In this document: piece by piece, positions 1-11,400 of the stretch | How the letters are laid out: each line of letters starts with the position of its first letter | Numbering within the stretch: the stretch's first letter is position 1 | Assembly (NCBI GenBank): GCA_010909165.1 | Contig: MU008181.1 | Coordinates: forward strand, 248,001-312,000 | DNA: 64,000 nt | Source: Anthoceros angustus | Taxonomy: Eukaryota; Streptophyta; Anthocerotopsida; Anthocerotales; Anthocerotaceae | Direction: 5' to 3' | The notes under the pieces: model-generated | What the model saw: the letters and a program-made list of their open reading frames with translations, nothing else | Database searches by the model: none | Told to the model about the DNA's origin: nothing | Translations under genes and position numbers: made by a program

Positions 1-1400
1 ACCTCACCCAGAGACTCCTCCTGTCCAAGAACCGAGTCAATCTCCTGCACGGCAGCCTCTGCTGCTTCAGCCTTTTCTTCCGGGAGGAGTTCCTCTTCAT
101 CTTCCTCATCATCGTCGTCATCCTTGTTGGCTTCCACCTCGGCCTTTCTCTTGGCCTCTTCTTCCTCCTCAACCTTCTTCTCGGCCTCAAACTTCGGCTT
201 CCACGTCTCGTCCCTGATCTTTCTGGCCACCTCCTCGTCATCCGCGATCAAGATGTTGTCAAACAAGATGTCCTTCTGCATCGTCCAGATCTCGATTGCC
301 ACCGCGGTGACGGGCTCCAGCGACGGCTTCTCGAGCTCGAAGTAGTCGGGGTTGGGAATCTGCTGGGGTGCCCACTTGCCCTTGTACGCAGGGTTCTCGA
401 TGAGCGGAGCCTTCCACTTACCCTTGTACGCAGGGTTCTTCTTCAGCGGCCTCCTCCACTGTCCGCAGCCGGGTGCTTCGGCACACTTGGGGTTAGCCAC
501 CTTCGGCGGCTCCCACACGCCATCCTCCTCGTCATCCCAGTCCTCCGGCTTCACAGCCTCCTCATCGTCCACCTCATCGGGCTCATCATCCAGCCATCCC
601 TCCGGCTTAACCGCCTCCTCATCCGCAACCTCCCTAGGCGCCTCCTCGTCCCAGTCCTCCGGCTTGCTCGCCTCGGGATCCGGAATCTTGGCCCGCTCAT
701 CCCAGTCCTCCGGCTTCTTGTCCTCCGGATCAGGAATAGTGGCGGGAGGAATGACAGCCGGCTTGAAGTCGGTCTGAGACAGCAGATCCGCCGTCTTCTT
801 CACCTCCCCGTCCACCAGAATGCTCACGCTGTGGTTCCCATGCAGCACCGCCGTATACACATGCGACAGCTTGTCTCCGGCCGGCACCGGGGGATTGGCC
901 AGGTGGTGCTCCACCACCTCCCCGGTCTTCGGGTTCTTGTGCCGGAAGATGAAGTGCACCTTGTTCGTAGACCCGCACTTGTCCGGCCCGAACATGACGC
1001 TGTAAGGCGACGAGTTGTCGAGCAGCGAGGGCTTCCACCCCGCGGCCTGCGGCTCCAAGAACTTGAGGTACGCCCCTCCGCATTGCAGCCCGCTCTGCAG
1101 CCGCACGTCATACTGCAACACCACGGTCCCCTCCCCGAACACCACCTTCTCCGGCACCTCCACGGCTATGGCGTGCTTCCTGGCCACGTCGTTGGCCAGA
1201 AGGCCGTAATCCTCGTGCCCCTTGCTGGCCTCGTGCTTCCACGTTCCCTCGTACTCCGCCTTCTCGGACGGCACCCAGCGGCCCTCCCACGTCTCGTCGA
1301 AGGGCTCGTAGAACGCCGGCCCCGCCCCGGCCACCGCGACCGCAGCGGCAGCCAGGCACAGCAGCAGCTGATGCATCATAGTCACGCTCCGCCGAGCCAT
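1..1400 (-). CDS. CNX: Calnexin, ER lectin chaperone (partial, C-terminus off the left edge)
   Basis: Calnexin binds monoglucosylated N-glycans on nascent glycoproteins in the ER and retains them for folding. Reading from 1400 (CCATGG context) there is a hydrophobic signal peptide (MMHQLLLCLAAAA, residues 8-20), then the lectin domain with both family signatures: GLQCGGAYLKFL and FGPDKCGSTNKVHFI. The P-domain follows with four type-1 repeats (KPEDWDE, KPEDWDE, KPEGWLDDEP, KPEDWDDEE) and type-2 repeats (NPAYKGKW twice, IPNPDYFE). Four plus four repeats favour calnexin over calreticulin, which has three plus three. The frame stays open for 466 codons to the window edge, ending in an acidic Glu/Asp/Lys tract; the expected membrane helix is not reached. 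No intron is seen in 1.4 kb, whereas the calnexin genes I know from flowering plants have several, so a retrocopy or lineage-specific intron loss is possible. High GC at third positions. Confidence 0.95.
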   Translation of the reverse strand, partial: MARRSVTMMHQLLLCLAAAAVAVAGAGPAFYEPFDETWEGRWVPSEKAEYEGTWKHEASKGHEDYGLLANDVARKHAIAVEVPEKVVFGEGTVVLQYDVRLQSGLQCGGAYLKFLEPQAAGWKPSLLDNSSPYSVMFGPDKCGSTNKVHFIFRHKNPKTGEVVEHHLANPPVPAGDKLSHVYTAVLHGNHSVSILVDGEVKKTADLLSQTDFKPAVIPPATIPDPEDKKPEDWDERAKIPDPEASKPEDWDEEAPREVADEEAVKPEGWLDDEPDEVDDEEAVKPEDWDDEEDGVWEPPKVANPKCAEAPGCGQWRRPLKKNPAYKGKWKAPLIENPAYKGKWAPQQIPNPDYFELEKPSLEPVTAVAIEIWTMQKDILFDNILIADDEEVARKIRDETWKPKFEAEKKVEEEEEAKRKAEVEANKDDDDDEEDEEELLPEEKAEAAEAAVQEIDSVLGQEESLGE

Positions 1401-2236
1401 GGCTGGCGTCCTCGCAGCTCTCTCGCACAGGGCAGCCCCGCGTCGCAATCCTCGCCCTCGGGCCCGGGCCTCGCAGGGAGAAGCTGGCGGAAAGATAGCG
1501 GCAGCTGGCGAGGAGTCAGTGGTGACGCGCCCCGACCCTAAGATGAGCTCGTCAAGCCATGCATACATGTAGCATGCATTGCCCCGATATCGAGCAAAGG
1601 CAAAGAAGCTCCCAGAACCCGGAAACCGAGAACGCGACCCTGGTTGGTGGCCGCCTTGCCCTAACTCTCTCCCATAACGTGGATTCCACGTACCCTCTCC
1701 CTTTGTCTCGTCAAGGGGATCACGCCAAGCACGCCTCGGCCCCATCCGGCGACCGTCCCTCGACCACGCTCGAGTACCTGCATCAGATTCCACAGATCAA
1801 TCTCACATGGCTGTTGTGATTGTCCCGTAACGGGTTTTTCTTGGGCTTTCTCTTGCTCCTGCTCGGCTTATTTGCCCGCTATGTGATTGTTTGATTGACG
1901 ACACCCTTGTTGAGTGTGGGTATGCGTTCAGGAGACGGAATATGCTCCCGTCACACCAACACGATTCCGGAAGCCGAGCGAAACGAATCGCCGGAACAGC
2001 GCTGTCGGGTTCCGATTTCGTGTTGTTTGTCACACAACCGGTGATGTAGGTAGTACAACTCTCCCTTAGAGATGAATTCTACGTGCTCAAAGGTGAAATT
2101 TACTCAGCAGGCCTTTCATGACAAGTTCACCAACACTCCTCTAACTTGCTGAATCATCTACTTTATTGAGAGGGGAAGAGATGGGGTGAGACCATCTACC
2201 ATGAATTATCCACCACTTGAGGTTAGCTAGTGGCCT
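1401..2236. other. Intergenic region upstream of calnexin
   Basis: Should hold the calnexin promoter and 5' UTR on the minus strand and the 3' flank of the NOG1 relic. Short open frames (for example 1803-2033 minus) show no recognisable protein. No repeat or RNA gene is seen. Confidence 0.5.
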
Positions 2237-4036
2237 ACCTACTTGTCCTTCGCAGGACTGGTTCTAACTCAGCTAGAGCCTCACATAACATGGCATCCAC
2301 ATCCTCAGCAGGCATGCTGACTGACCTGTCTCTCTTCCTCTCCTGGAGACAGACCTACTTCGAGCCCTCTCAATGGCAGCACTTGGATCCAAGCCTAGGG
2401 AGCGAAGGTGCCTTCCCATTCTGTCAGTGGACAACATGCCATCCCGCTCAGCTGTCCTTGGCGTGACAGAGTTGCTGTGACCTACAGTTTTCTTTGATCG
2501 ATGCTCTACTAGCAACTGTTTCTTCCTCCTCCGAATCGCGGCAAGAGCCTTCTTCTCCTCTTCAGTGAGTTATTCTGCTTCTTCCATGTCCTCATCTTCA
2601 CCCTCAGCTGCCTCACGGGCTGCCTCTTCCCGCTCCAACTCATCAAGCGTCTGCAGGATGTGAGCATCCACAAAGTCTGCAATGTTGTGACCATGGACAA
2701 TCTCAGGCACAACGTCATCCTTTCAGCTCTCATCCAGCAGCAAGTAGTGCTTGTGGAGATTGGCAGAATAGACTCCAGCACCACCATGCTTGTCCTCCAG
2801 GTCCCTCTCAGGTGCCTTGAGAGACAGTGACACCATTTGCCTGCGCGTCCAGCACAGCTTGCGGAATGCAAGGTGGCCGATCCTTCGCATCTCTGGCCTT
2901 GGGCATGGCCACATGTGTCCTGTTCAAACAATCATTCATTTTCTTTGACTTCATCTTCACCTCCACCCTTTGTTGAAGCAAACGCTCACAAGCTGCATTT
3001 TTGACTGCTATCGACCCCCCCTCTGTCATGGTGCTGATTGTCAGCAAACAACCCTCCTCGTCCAGAGAGCTAGAATCTGCAAAAACCCCTGCTGAGCACC
3101 TAGCAGCCTCCTTCCTCATGTCACCATGAAGCTGCCTCTCATCCTCAGACAGCGTCTCCAAGGGCTGCAAGTCGACCTTGTTGCAGGCAATCAACACAGG
3201 CTTGTTGGCAAACAAGGGCTTGATGCTGTGGAACAGAGCAGCCTGCTGTGCTAGAGAATACCCACATGCCCCAGACAGATCACAAACAAAAAGCACAGCT
3301 GCACGGGGATGGGCAAGTGCAGTCACACTCAGCATTTCGATAGTCTTACGGTCCTCCAGCGGATGATCCAGAATGCCAGGCGTATCAATCACCTGCCATC
3401 TCAGATATTTATAATCCGTGTGACCTACAAACAGGGATTTAGTAGTAAATGCATACGGCTGCACATCAACATCGGCCCTCGTTATCTTGTTGATGAAGGA
3501 ACTCTTCCCACATTCGGATACCCACATATGAGAATAGTCCTAGTGTTAGGGTCAATGGAAGGGAGCCGTGACATATGCTGCCTAACCTGCTCCAGGTAGG
3601 CCAGACTAGGGCCAATCCTTTTCATCAGGGTGCACATCCTGCCCAACGCTGCCTTCTTGAGCTGCTTGCACCGGTACAACGAATCTCCATATTTCAACAG
3701 GCGGACATAGTCCTTGGCAATCTTCTCCACCAAATTCCGAGCAGTGTTTATTTGCCCGAGAGCAAGCTTATAGTGGTCCTTATCATACAAGACATTCAGC
3801 AAATTACCATAGAAAGGATGGATGTCATCAAGACGGGGGAAGTCTTTTAGGATGGTGCTCAGCTTGTCATGAAAGGTCTGGTGAGCGACTTTCACCTTGC
3901 GCATGTACAATTGACGGATGCCATCGATAGCGTTACATTTGTGCACCACTGTGGGTGTCTGCCGCTGGGTCCGGGAGAGCACAAAATCCTTGCCCGTTGG
4001 CACCACCGTGACCTTTTTGAGGTTGTAGAGCACCAT
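2237..4036 (-). pseudogene. NOG1: Nucleolar GTP-binding protein 1 (NOG1) pseudogene
   Basis: NOG1 is a nucleolar GTPase of 60S ribosome assembly. From 4036 the N-terminal domain is clear ([36 protein letters not shown]). The P-loop is then broken: GYPNVG runs out of frame and [20 protein letters not shown] resumes one frame over near 3515, consistent with loss of one G from a GGGG run. The G-domain continues ([20 protein letters not shown]). A second frame change lies near 2820, where IPQAVLDAQ gives way to [19 protein letters not shown]. In-frame stops follow at DES*KDDVVPEI and EEAE*LTEEEKKALAAI. The tail (KKTVGHSNSVTPR, MGRHLRSLGLDPSAAIERAR) matches the family, then shifts frame again (RGRKRDRSVS). 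Three residues are also missing after KDFV. There are no introns, but plant NOG1 genes are often intronless, so this does not prove a retrocopy. Several lesions make a functional gene unlikely; some single-base ones could be sequencing errors. Confidence 0.88.
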
Positions 4037-4598
4037 GGCGACACGAATTTTCTTCAGCTAAGCTCTCGACTGCGGATACTAAAACTTAAAGATGCCCTAA
4101 CTATGTCCCACTCTTTGGCTACTTCGGCCCTTATAAGGCACCTGGTTATCATCCTCTCTTCCCTTCAACCTCTCCTCCAACCACGTTGTTTGGTACGTGG
4201 GTGCCGCGTAGCAACACCCCTAGATAAAGAACATAGACAAAGACCTAATCTTGATTCCAAACGGATGTAGGTTCTGTATCAACCCGCCTGGTCTGAGAGA
4301 GCCGTGGCGGGGCCGACTTGGCAGGTACCAGAGTCATGTATCCAGTGAAGGCGCAAGCACAGCCGTTACAGGCTCTGTGGGACAACAAAGCCGCTAATAC
4401 CGTTATGTATCTCCCTTGGCGATCTCCAGGGCGAGGGCGAGGGCGAGGGCGAGGTGAGGACGAGGCGAGGGAGAGGCGAGGGCGACGCGGGGCGTGGGCT
4501 CGTCGTGCTAGACCAATGCTTCAGGCCATGGCGACATGCCTCTCCCTCTCCCTCTCTCCCTCGCCCATGAGCGCGAGCGCCTTTGATGCCTGACTACC
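4037..4598. other. Intergenic region between NOG1 relic and coiled-coil gene
   Basis: Divergent spacer. It holds a short GAGGGC-type simple repeat at about 4430-4470, followed by purine-rich sequence and a CT-rich stretch (4535-4565) just before the ATG at 4599. That arrangement fits a plant 5' UTR. No gene is seen. Confidence 0.5.
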
Positions 4599-7500
4599 AT
4601 GGCCCCTGCAAGGCCCCAGGAGCACCGCCTCCCGGCTGCGTGCGGGTCGGATGAAGCGCGCCTGCCCTTCGACGGCCTGCCTCCGCTCCCGGATGCCGCC
4701 TCCCGCCGAGCGCCGGGCTATGGCCGCGCCGATGCCGACCAGCCGTCCACCTCCTACGGCTCTCCCGCCCGCTACTCCAAGCCTGCCGCCCCCTCTGAGG
4801 ACGTGCTCAGGGCGCAGTTGGCGCAGCGGGCTCCCGAGACGCATTGCATCCGGGAGCAGCTCAATTGCCTCCGGCAGCAGCAGCAGCAGCAGCACACGGC
4901 GTCCACCTCCGGGCACAGCACGCCGGGGAGGAGGCCGGTGGCCATGGACATCCCCCTGCACGAAGTTTGTGACAGGCCCCAGGGGCGCGGCCGCGGGTTG
5001 CGGCCTTCGGCCCCGCAGGCCGGCAGGAAATTCGCAGCCGCGACGTTGAATCAAAACCCGTCCCGGGCGACCCCAGGTGCAGGCTGGCGGCTGCGGACGG
5101 GAGGCTGGGAGATGCAGGCAAGGGTTCGGGGACAGGTGGTGAGCGAGGGGGCGACGGGGAGCATGGAAATGTGATGAACCTTAGGTTAGCTTTGAATGAG
5201 AAGGAGATGCAATTGGTGGAGTTACGGGATCAGCATGTGGAGCTGGTGAATCGTTCCGCTGAGGCGCGTGAGAATTATGAGGAGGCTATCAGGTGTAAGG
5301 ATAATGTCATTCAGCAGCTTCAGGAGGTTATCAACGGGAAGAAGTTTCTTTGTTCCAGGTACCTACGCAGGGCAGGGTCTTGTGCTCGAATTCTTTCATT
5401 TTCGATGGCTAGGTCTACGTCAAACTCATGTAAGTGGTGGTGGTTTTGGCGGGCAGAGACCGGGAGGCACTGCAACAAACCATTTGTCAGCAGGTCAGTC
5501 CGGTGTGTCCATGAAAGTGTGGGGAAAACGGGGACAGATGAGCTTTGGTGCCGTCCCTCTATTTTCCTCCCTCGTACCAGTTTTGGCTTGTGACTGGTAT
5601 GCAATGCAGAGGACTGAGCTCGAGCGGAAGGAAATGGAGGTTGCATCCCTCCAGGCCAAACTCGCGCGGCAAGTTCAGGACTTTGTTGAGCAGCAGAAGA
5701 CCATTTGCAAGGTCACTAGTCAACTGGATGCTCAAGAAAAGGAGAGGGCTAGCCAGTCGCAGTGTCTTTTTGTGGAGGTAGGCTCACCATTGAAGATGAT
5801 GTCGCTGAAGTATGAGGTATATCCAGCAGTTATCAACAAATGCTGGTCTGTATATTGTAGCTGGAGGAGATGAGTGGGCGGCTGCAAGAGCTGGAAACAA
5901 GACTACAAGACAAGGATGAGGTAGCTTTCTGCCTATGCTCTCTATCTTGTATTGAATGTATGGTATGCGGGTGACAAGTCACAAGTAAAGCTTTTGTCCC
6001 TTATTGCCAGGTGATCGAATCACAAAGGGCCTGCTGTCAAGAACTCAAGTCCCTGGTCTGGAGAAGGGAGTGTATGATTGCGCAGCTGCAGCTTTCTGAG
6101 CAGCAATTGCAATCCAATCTTGTCAAGTAACGATTCCATTCCCTTCTGCCCCAAGTGTTTCAAAACAGGATTCTTTTTTCCTTTAGCTAGATGGAATATG
6201 GGATACGTGGTGTTCTCTCTCCCTTCAACCCTTAGTCATGCTGCTTGCAGAGAATCTTCAGCTTATGAAGAGCTTAAAACAACCAAAGTGCAGTTAGAGA
6301 ATGAGAAACGTGCACTGGAGGAGGTACGGTTGGTCTGCCTTGCGTACATGACTGAGCCTCCTTCTCACCCTAAACCCTATAAACTCTTGTGTTATGTTTG
6401 ACATTTAGAGGGAACTTACAGTGGTTGTGTTCGTTGTGCTTGTGTGACCAGCATGTTTGTCACCTGAGACACGAGCTTGCTTCCTTGGAAGAGGCAGGGT
6501 GTCACAACGTGAAGGTATGAAAGCTTGGGGCTTCTTGCTGGGGATGAAGGTTGTTGAACTATGGCCTGATAGAAGGTAAACTGTTTTGACACACTAGTTG
6601 CTAAAAGAAAAAGACGATTGCATAAGAGGAAAGGAGTGTCAGCTCACGCAGCTAAGGGAGTTATTGCGAGCGAAGGAAGAGGAACTTGACTCAGAGCTTG
6701 GCGGTCAATGTCGTATCCGGGATGAGCATCAAAAGTGAGTAACTGTCTCTCTGCACATCACCATTCCGTGCACTCGACGTGATGAAGCATAATTTCCCCT
6801 CAATTTGTGGCTGTTTCAGGATGCTGGAAGAATATGACTGCTTGAAGGTCCAGTACGACCACATCAGGTCGGAGCATGACCACTTCAAGTCCGAGTGCTA
6901 TCGCATCACAGAGGAGTATGAAAATCTAAAAGTCCAATGTGAAGTGATGAGAACACAACTGGAGGGTCTTGAGTTTCAGCAGCGACAGCTTGATGCCGCT
7001 CGTGCTCAAAATGAGCAAATGCGGTCGAGCCTGAAGATAGCACAAGAGCGGCTGACCGCTTTGCAGTTGTAAGTTCTCCAAATGAATCAACCCAATTTCT
7101 GCTTTCCGCTTTGCAGCTAGTTCGTTCCTCAGTTGAACAGACTAGCAGGGAGTGATTCCTAGAAAACAAATTGGTGACTACGTAGGTAAGGGGAGGAAGA
7201 GGGGGAAGAGGGAAGGGGGGGGGAGGAGGGGAGAGAGAGAGTCCGAGTCAAAAGGATGCTCCCTAGCTGACCACGTGATGTGACGAATGCATGAAACCAG
7301 AACCATATCTCAAGCAGAGCGTGATGCTTGCATAAAGCGCTCCACTTGTATGGATGTGTTCACAAACGAGCTGTACGAGAATGGTAAGAGATTCTATTTC
7401 AGCATGAGCTCCCAGTGATCACATTCTAGGGCAAATTTGATCCAGGGCTTTTCATGGAAGAATCCTGACCTTGTTGACATGGAATAGATCCATGTGGTGC

Positions 7501-8949
7501 GCTCGCCTCCCCTACGAAGTGCACATATCACTCTCCTCGTAACCAGGTACCATGTGCAGAAGTGAAATACTCGCAAATCTTGTTGCTTTTAAATGGCGGT
7601 CTGAAGAAGTCGTATGATTTAATTGGGTTATGGTCATGTCAGTATGCTGACTTCGTGGATGGCTTACTCTACAGATGCAAGGAAGTGAAGCAAATACTAG
7701 ACCTTCATCTCCAAAATGTCCCCTCTTATCTCCGAAATGTCCTGACTTGTCTATACCTTGTCCTGTCCTATCCAAACCATGTCCCGTCCTTTCCAAACCA
7801 TGTCCGGTCCTCTCCAAACCTTGTCCTGTGCTCTCCAAACCCTGTCCTGTGCTCTCCAAACCCTGTCCAGTCCTCTCCAAACCCTGTCCAGTCGTCTCCA
7901 AACCCTGTCCCTTGAGATCCAAAGCCAGTTCTAGCAAACCATGTTTGTCACCTGGTCACTCCTCTCCTAAGCTTGGGTCACACTCGAAGGCTGGGGGTAA
8001 AACTGCGCACTTTGCAGAGTCTCCCAAGATGAGTCGAATCACTACACCCAGGGGCAGGCTGGCAGAACGGGTAGCAGTCCGCAAACAGGATCAGGATGCA
8101 CAACCCTCATCATCGCGAAAACGAGGAAACTCACCAACTTATAGGAGGGGCATGCTCTCTTCGCACAAGCGAGATACTTCACCATCTCGGAGTTGTTGCC
8201 TTTCACCACAGCGGTTGAGTGAGAGATCACCGCCAAAACGCGACAGCTCCCCCAGATTGGGTTCCTGTATGAGCAGGGCATATGGTCAATCTGGTGGATC
8301 AAAGCAATCGTCTCCACCTACTCAAGTGGATGAATGCACATCTTGCTCCAAGAACGCTTCCTCCCACAGGCAGATGGATCGAAAATGCTATTGCAAGTCA
8401 CGCTGTCCAAGCCATGTCGACTGCAGCTCTGACCAGGAAATGAAGAATTTGCAAGGTATCGTTGTAAACTTGTGCTGCATCTGTCCTTGGATGCATACAT
8501 TCAAGCTTTCTTGATTCTGTGTATTAGGTTTTTGGCAGCGGAACCAGGCAGCCGCATGATCCTGTTTCTTTTCTTTGCTCTTTTTTTACCATTATGTAAA
8601 CCCCTGCTAAAGAATGGTGGTCTTATGTGGTGCAGAGGAAATTTTTAACAGGGAGAGGGGCTGGAGACATACAGAAGCCAAGATGAGGGCTGAGCTTTGC
8701 CGACGTCTGGAGCAAGTTCATGATGCTTACTACCAGAATAATGCCTGCAAGGTAGGTTCTAGGCGCAATGCTTGCGTATCAATGGCTAGCTGACTCCACC
8801 CTGTCTGTTCGCCTGTCCTCCTGACAAGTTTTCTGCTCTGCATCCAGCGTTCATATGCTCGATCCTATATACAGTCACAGGCTAATAAAGCGGCTCAACG
8901 TCCACAATGGCAGCACAAGAAAGTCTCACATTGTCCTTGCCCATCCTGA
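4599..8949 (+). CDS. Multi-exon coiled-coil protein with Ser/Pro/Arg-rich C-terminus
   Basis: I do not recognise the family. Start chosen at 4599 (ACCATGG). Exons with compatible phases and GT..AG borders: 5612-5777, 5861-5920, 6011-6126, 6251-6323, 6452-6514, 6598-6734, 6820-7068, 7301-7383, 7675-8455, 8636-8751, 8848-8949 (stop). The first exon (4599 to about 5076) joins 5136-5358 if a 59 bp intron at 5077-5135 is used; that junction and the one at 7383/7675 are uncertain. The N-terminus is Pro/Ser-rich with a Gln run (6 Q). Residues from exon 2 to exon 10 are heptad-like, rich in E, K, Q and L (ALNEKEMQLVELRDQHVEL; MLEEYDCLKVQYDHIRSEHD), so a long coiled coil. Exon 11 encodes tandem KPCPVLS repeats and then SP/RS-rich sequence (SRKRGNSPTYRRG, KRDTSPSRS), suggesting a phosphorylated disordered tail. 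A further possible exon at 9014-9218 (SHDSLNTQQDGWASVCG) could be an alternative 3' end. Confidence 0.7.
7745..7915 (+). repeat. 21 bp coding minisatellite in the coiled-coil gene
   Basis: About seven or eight imperfect copies of a 21 bp unit (CCAAACCCTGTCCAGTCCTCT-type) lie inside exon 11. Because 21 is a multiple of three, the frame is kept and the protein gains a KPCPVLS heptapeptide per copy. Variants differ mainly at synonymous or L/V/S positions. This is typical of length-variable protein regions. Confidence 0.85.
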
Positions 8950-11400
8950 ATGGTCTATCCAAGGCTTTTTTAAAATGTAGGAGAGCGCACGGTCAAGTTG
9001 AGGAGCACTTGTAGGTTTCCCGTTGGAGCCACATTGCTCTATCAACCGGAACAAGGTTGGCTAGTCATGATTCTCTCAATACTCAGCAAGATGGGTGGGC
9101 CTCAGTTTGCGGGTCAAATGTTGACGATGCCAATTGTTTTGCAGCTGAGAGAATACAGGCCAGTGACAGTTTCCGTGCCAGGAGCAGTACTGCAGAGCAT
9201 GACACGTTCCGAACATGGTTAGTCACCCGGAATCACATCACTGCAAAACTTCATTGTGTCATGTGTGCTCACAATCTGAACATCATGCACTTGCAGGGGA
9301 GTCAATCTTCTCTCCAGAACGGTCAGCTGGACCCATCCAACTAAACGTCTTACAAGGTTATCCTATTCGGCCATCCCCTTTCTTGGATTCGTTTTGACGA
9401 AGTTGACATCAACAGAAATGGATAGCTGGGTCTAGGTTGCCATGACATCATCTTCTGCGGAGAAATGCCCTGAAAATGCTCATCTGTCAATCCTTCAGGG
9501 AAGTGTGCGAAGGTCGGGAGCAAACGCCCGCCCGCTGGAGCATTTACCGACGAGTCAGCATGCACCTGAGATGACGAAGTGGCATGTTTTTGTTACGATG
9601 TGCGGGAGACTGGAGCACTCCAGCAGCTTTCTATCATCAGCAGCATGAGGATTCATCAGATGCTATCGTGCAAGCGGACCATGCATTTAGCAAGTTGTCC
9701 TGTTTTGCACCACCCAAACCTCGCTGGTGTTTAGCGCATATCACTGCTGGGAGCTGGGACACTTTGATGATGACGAAGTCCTTGGCGAACTACTTCCCCG
9801 AGGTTGTGAACTGTGAATGCTTGTTTGTGTAATGACTGACTTCCGGGGTGGTGGCTAGGACACTGCCACATCTTTAGCAGGATGGTTGAAGCTGATTGTC
9901 AGTACTGGCGAAGCTACCCACCTACTGCATCAGTCCGGTGAGCAGTCCGAACAACATAATCTGACACTGCTCATTGATGGCAATCACACGAGAAGGATCG
10001 GCTTTCGCGCTCACAGGAGAACCGAGCCCCCAGCTTCCAGGCCCCCCCGTCCCCTGTGACCCTGTGACGGGAGTAACTCCGGGCCCGGTAAGTATGTTGG
10101 CAAATGCCGCCGAGAAGGCGTCCTCATGTCATAGTGGAGGTCGAGCCGGCACCGGGAGCGTGAAGATTTGGTGATGACAGCGGGTAGTTGATTCCACATG
10201 AGTCAGCAGGCAGTGACCGGTCGTTATCAGGCACAGCACCATCAACCGTGCGCCTCGTTCCGTGTTCCGTCCTGTCATGAGCGCTGCTTTATTCCCTTCC
10301 CACATCGCACATGTGCCTGCCCGGAGGCTGTATCGTATGCATATATGTACATACCCCAAGGCCAGGCCAAGCCGAATTCGCCCGTAAACGTGTCGCCTGC
10401 AACAATGTTGCTTCCGGTTCCCGGATGAGCTCCACCTGGGACGTGTCTCTCACAGCAGACTCACCTGAAGCCAAGCCTGTTTGCGACCCAGGGAATGAAG
10501 AGAAACGTCGGACGATGGACTTGGTCCTGGCCTGGCCAGGCCGGGGCTGGCCCTCAGTATGTATGCTGCAAGATGATCACCTTTGCAAAAGCGCATACAA
10601 ACCATGAGCGCCGTGCACAAGACGATTGCAACTGTTCCCGTCCTTCCTTCCTTCCTTCCTTCCTTCCTTCCCTCCTTCCTTCCAGTTTCATCTCATCTCT
10701 TCTCATCCTGTTGTTCCTCAAGTCTCCACCACAGTAGAACTTTAAAGTGTCCGGCTGCTCCCGTCGCTAGCAGTGCAGTGCGGTAGCGCTAGCGCTGCCT
10801 CCAGGCTTCCACCATCGCTGCATTCGACGTGTTGTACCTCCTTCTAGATCTGCGGTAGTACTACCACCTGCTGTGATTGTAGTCCGACGCTGACCGGACG
10901 TGCAGGTCGGGAATACTCCGCCTGCCACCCCGGTGGGAGTGCAGCGCCCAGTGCCCAGTGCCCAGTGCCCGCACACCCACTACCCCCGAGGCTCGTCCTC
11001 CTCTTTCTCCCTCCGGCCCGCAGTCACGCTCAAGGAGCTCAAGGAGCCCAAGCACTGCACTTCTTGTTCGCAAATTGCACACTTGTGCGCTCCTTCCTGG
11101 AGGACATCGATTGCAATTGCTGCAGAATTTTTCGATTCTGACTTTCTGGAGACCCTGATGGCGATTCAGTCTGCATACATGTAGAGTCCCCGACCGTTTG
11201 GAAGGCCGAGAGTCTCAACCCTCAACCCGAGCAGCGGAGGGGAACGATTGCAGACAGTTCAAATCTCGTCACGCTGCGAGAAAGAAGCCTTGTGGCAATT
11301 CCGATCGCGCTCTGGTTCTCTGGTTTGGGTCGGTACCGGAGGCCTCGGGGATCGCTGATTGGAATGCTTCGGAGTAGTCCGGAGCTGAACGTTAGTGTTC
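8950..11400. other. Long spacer with possible 3' exons and simple repeat
   Basis: 9014-9218 and 9295-9345 could be alternative terminal exons of the upstream coiled-coil gene (acceptor CTTGTAG at 9013, acceptor TTGCAG at 9294). Beyond about 9400 I see no supported gene. The last 1 kb should contain the promoter of the GLUTAMINE DUMPER-like gene. Confidence 0.4.
10641..10683 (+). repeat. (TTCC)n microsatellite
   Basis: About ten TTCC tetranucleotide copies, with a single C interruption. A simple repeat with no coding role. Confidence 0.95.

Noticed and set aside
730-1541. Several overlapping frames on both strands in the calnexin region
   Set aside because: High-GC shadow frames; the calnexin frame explains the sequence with family motifs.
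7512-7937. 141-codon minus frame with GLESTGQGLE-type repeats
   Set aside because: Antisense reading of the KPCPVLS minisatellite; the plus-strand exon fits the gene model.
10767-11184. Overlapping frames upstream of the GDU-like gene
   Set aside because: Both strands are open at once because of base composition; no motifs.
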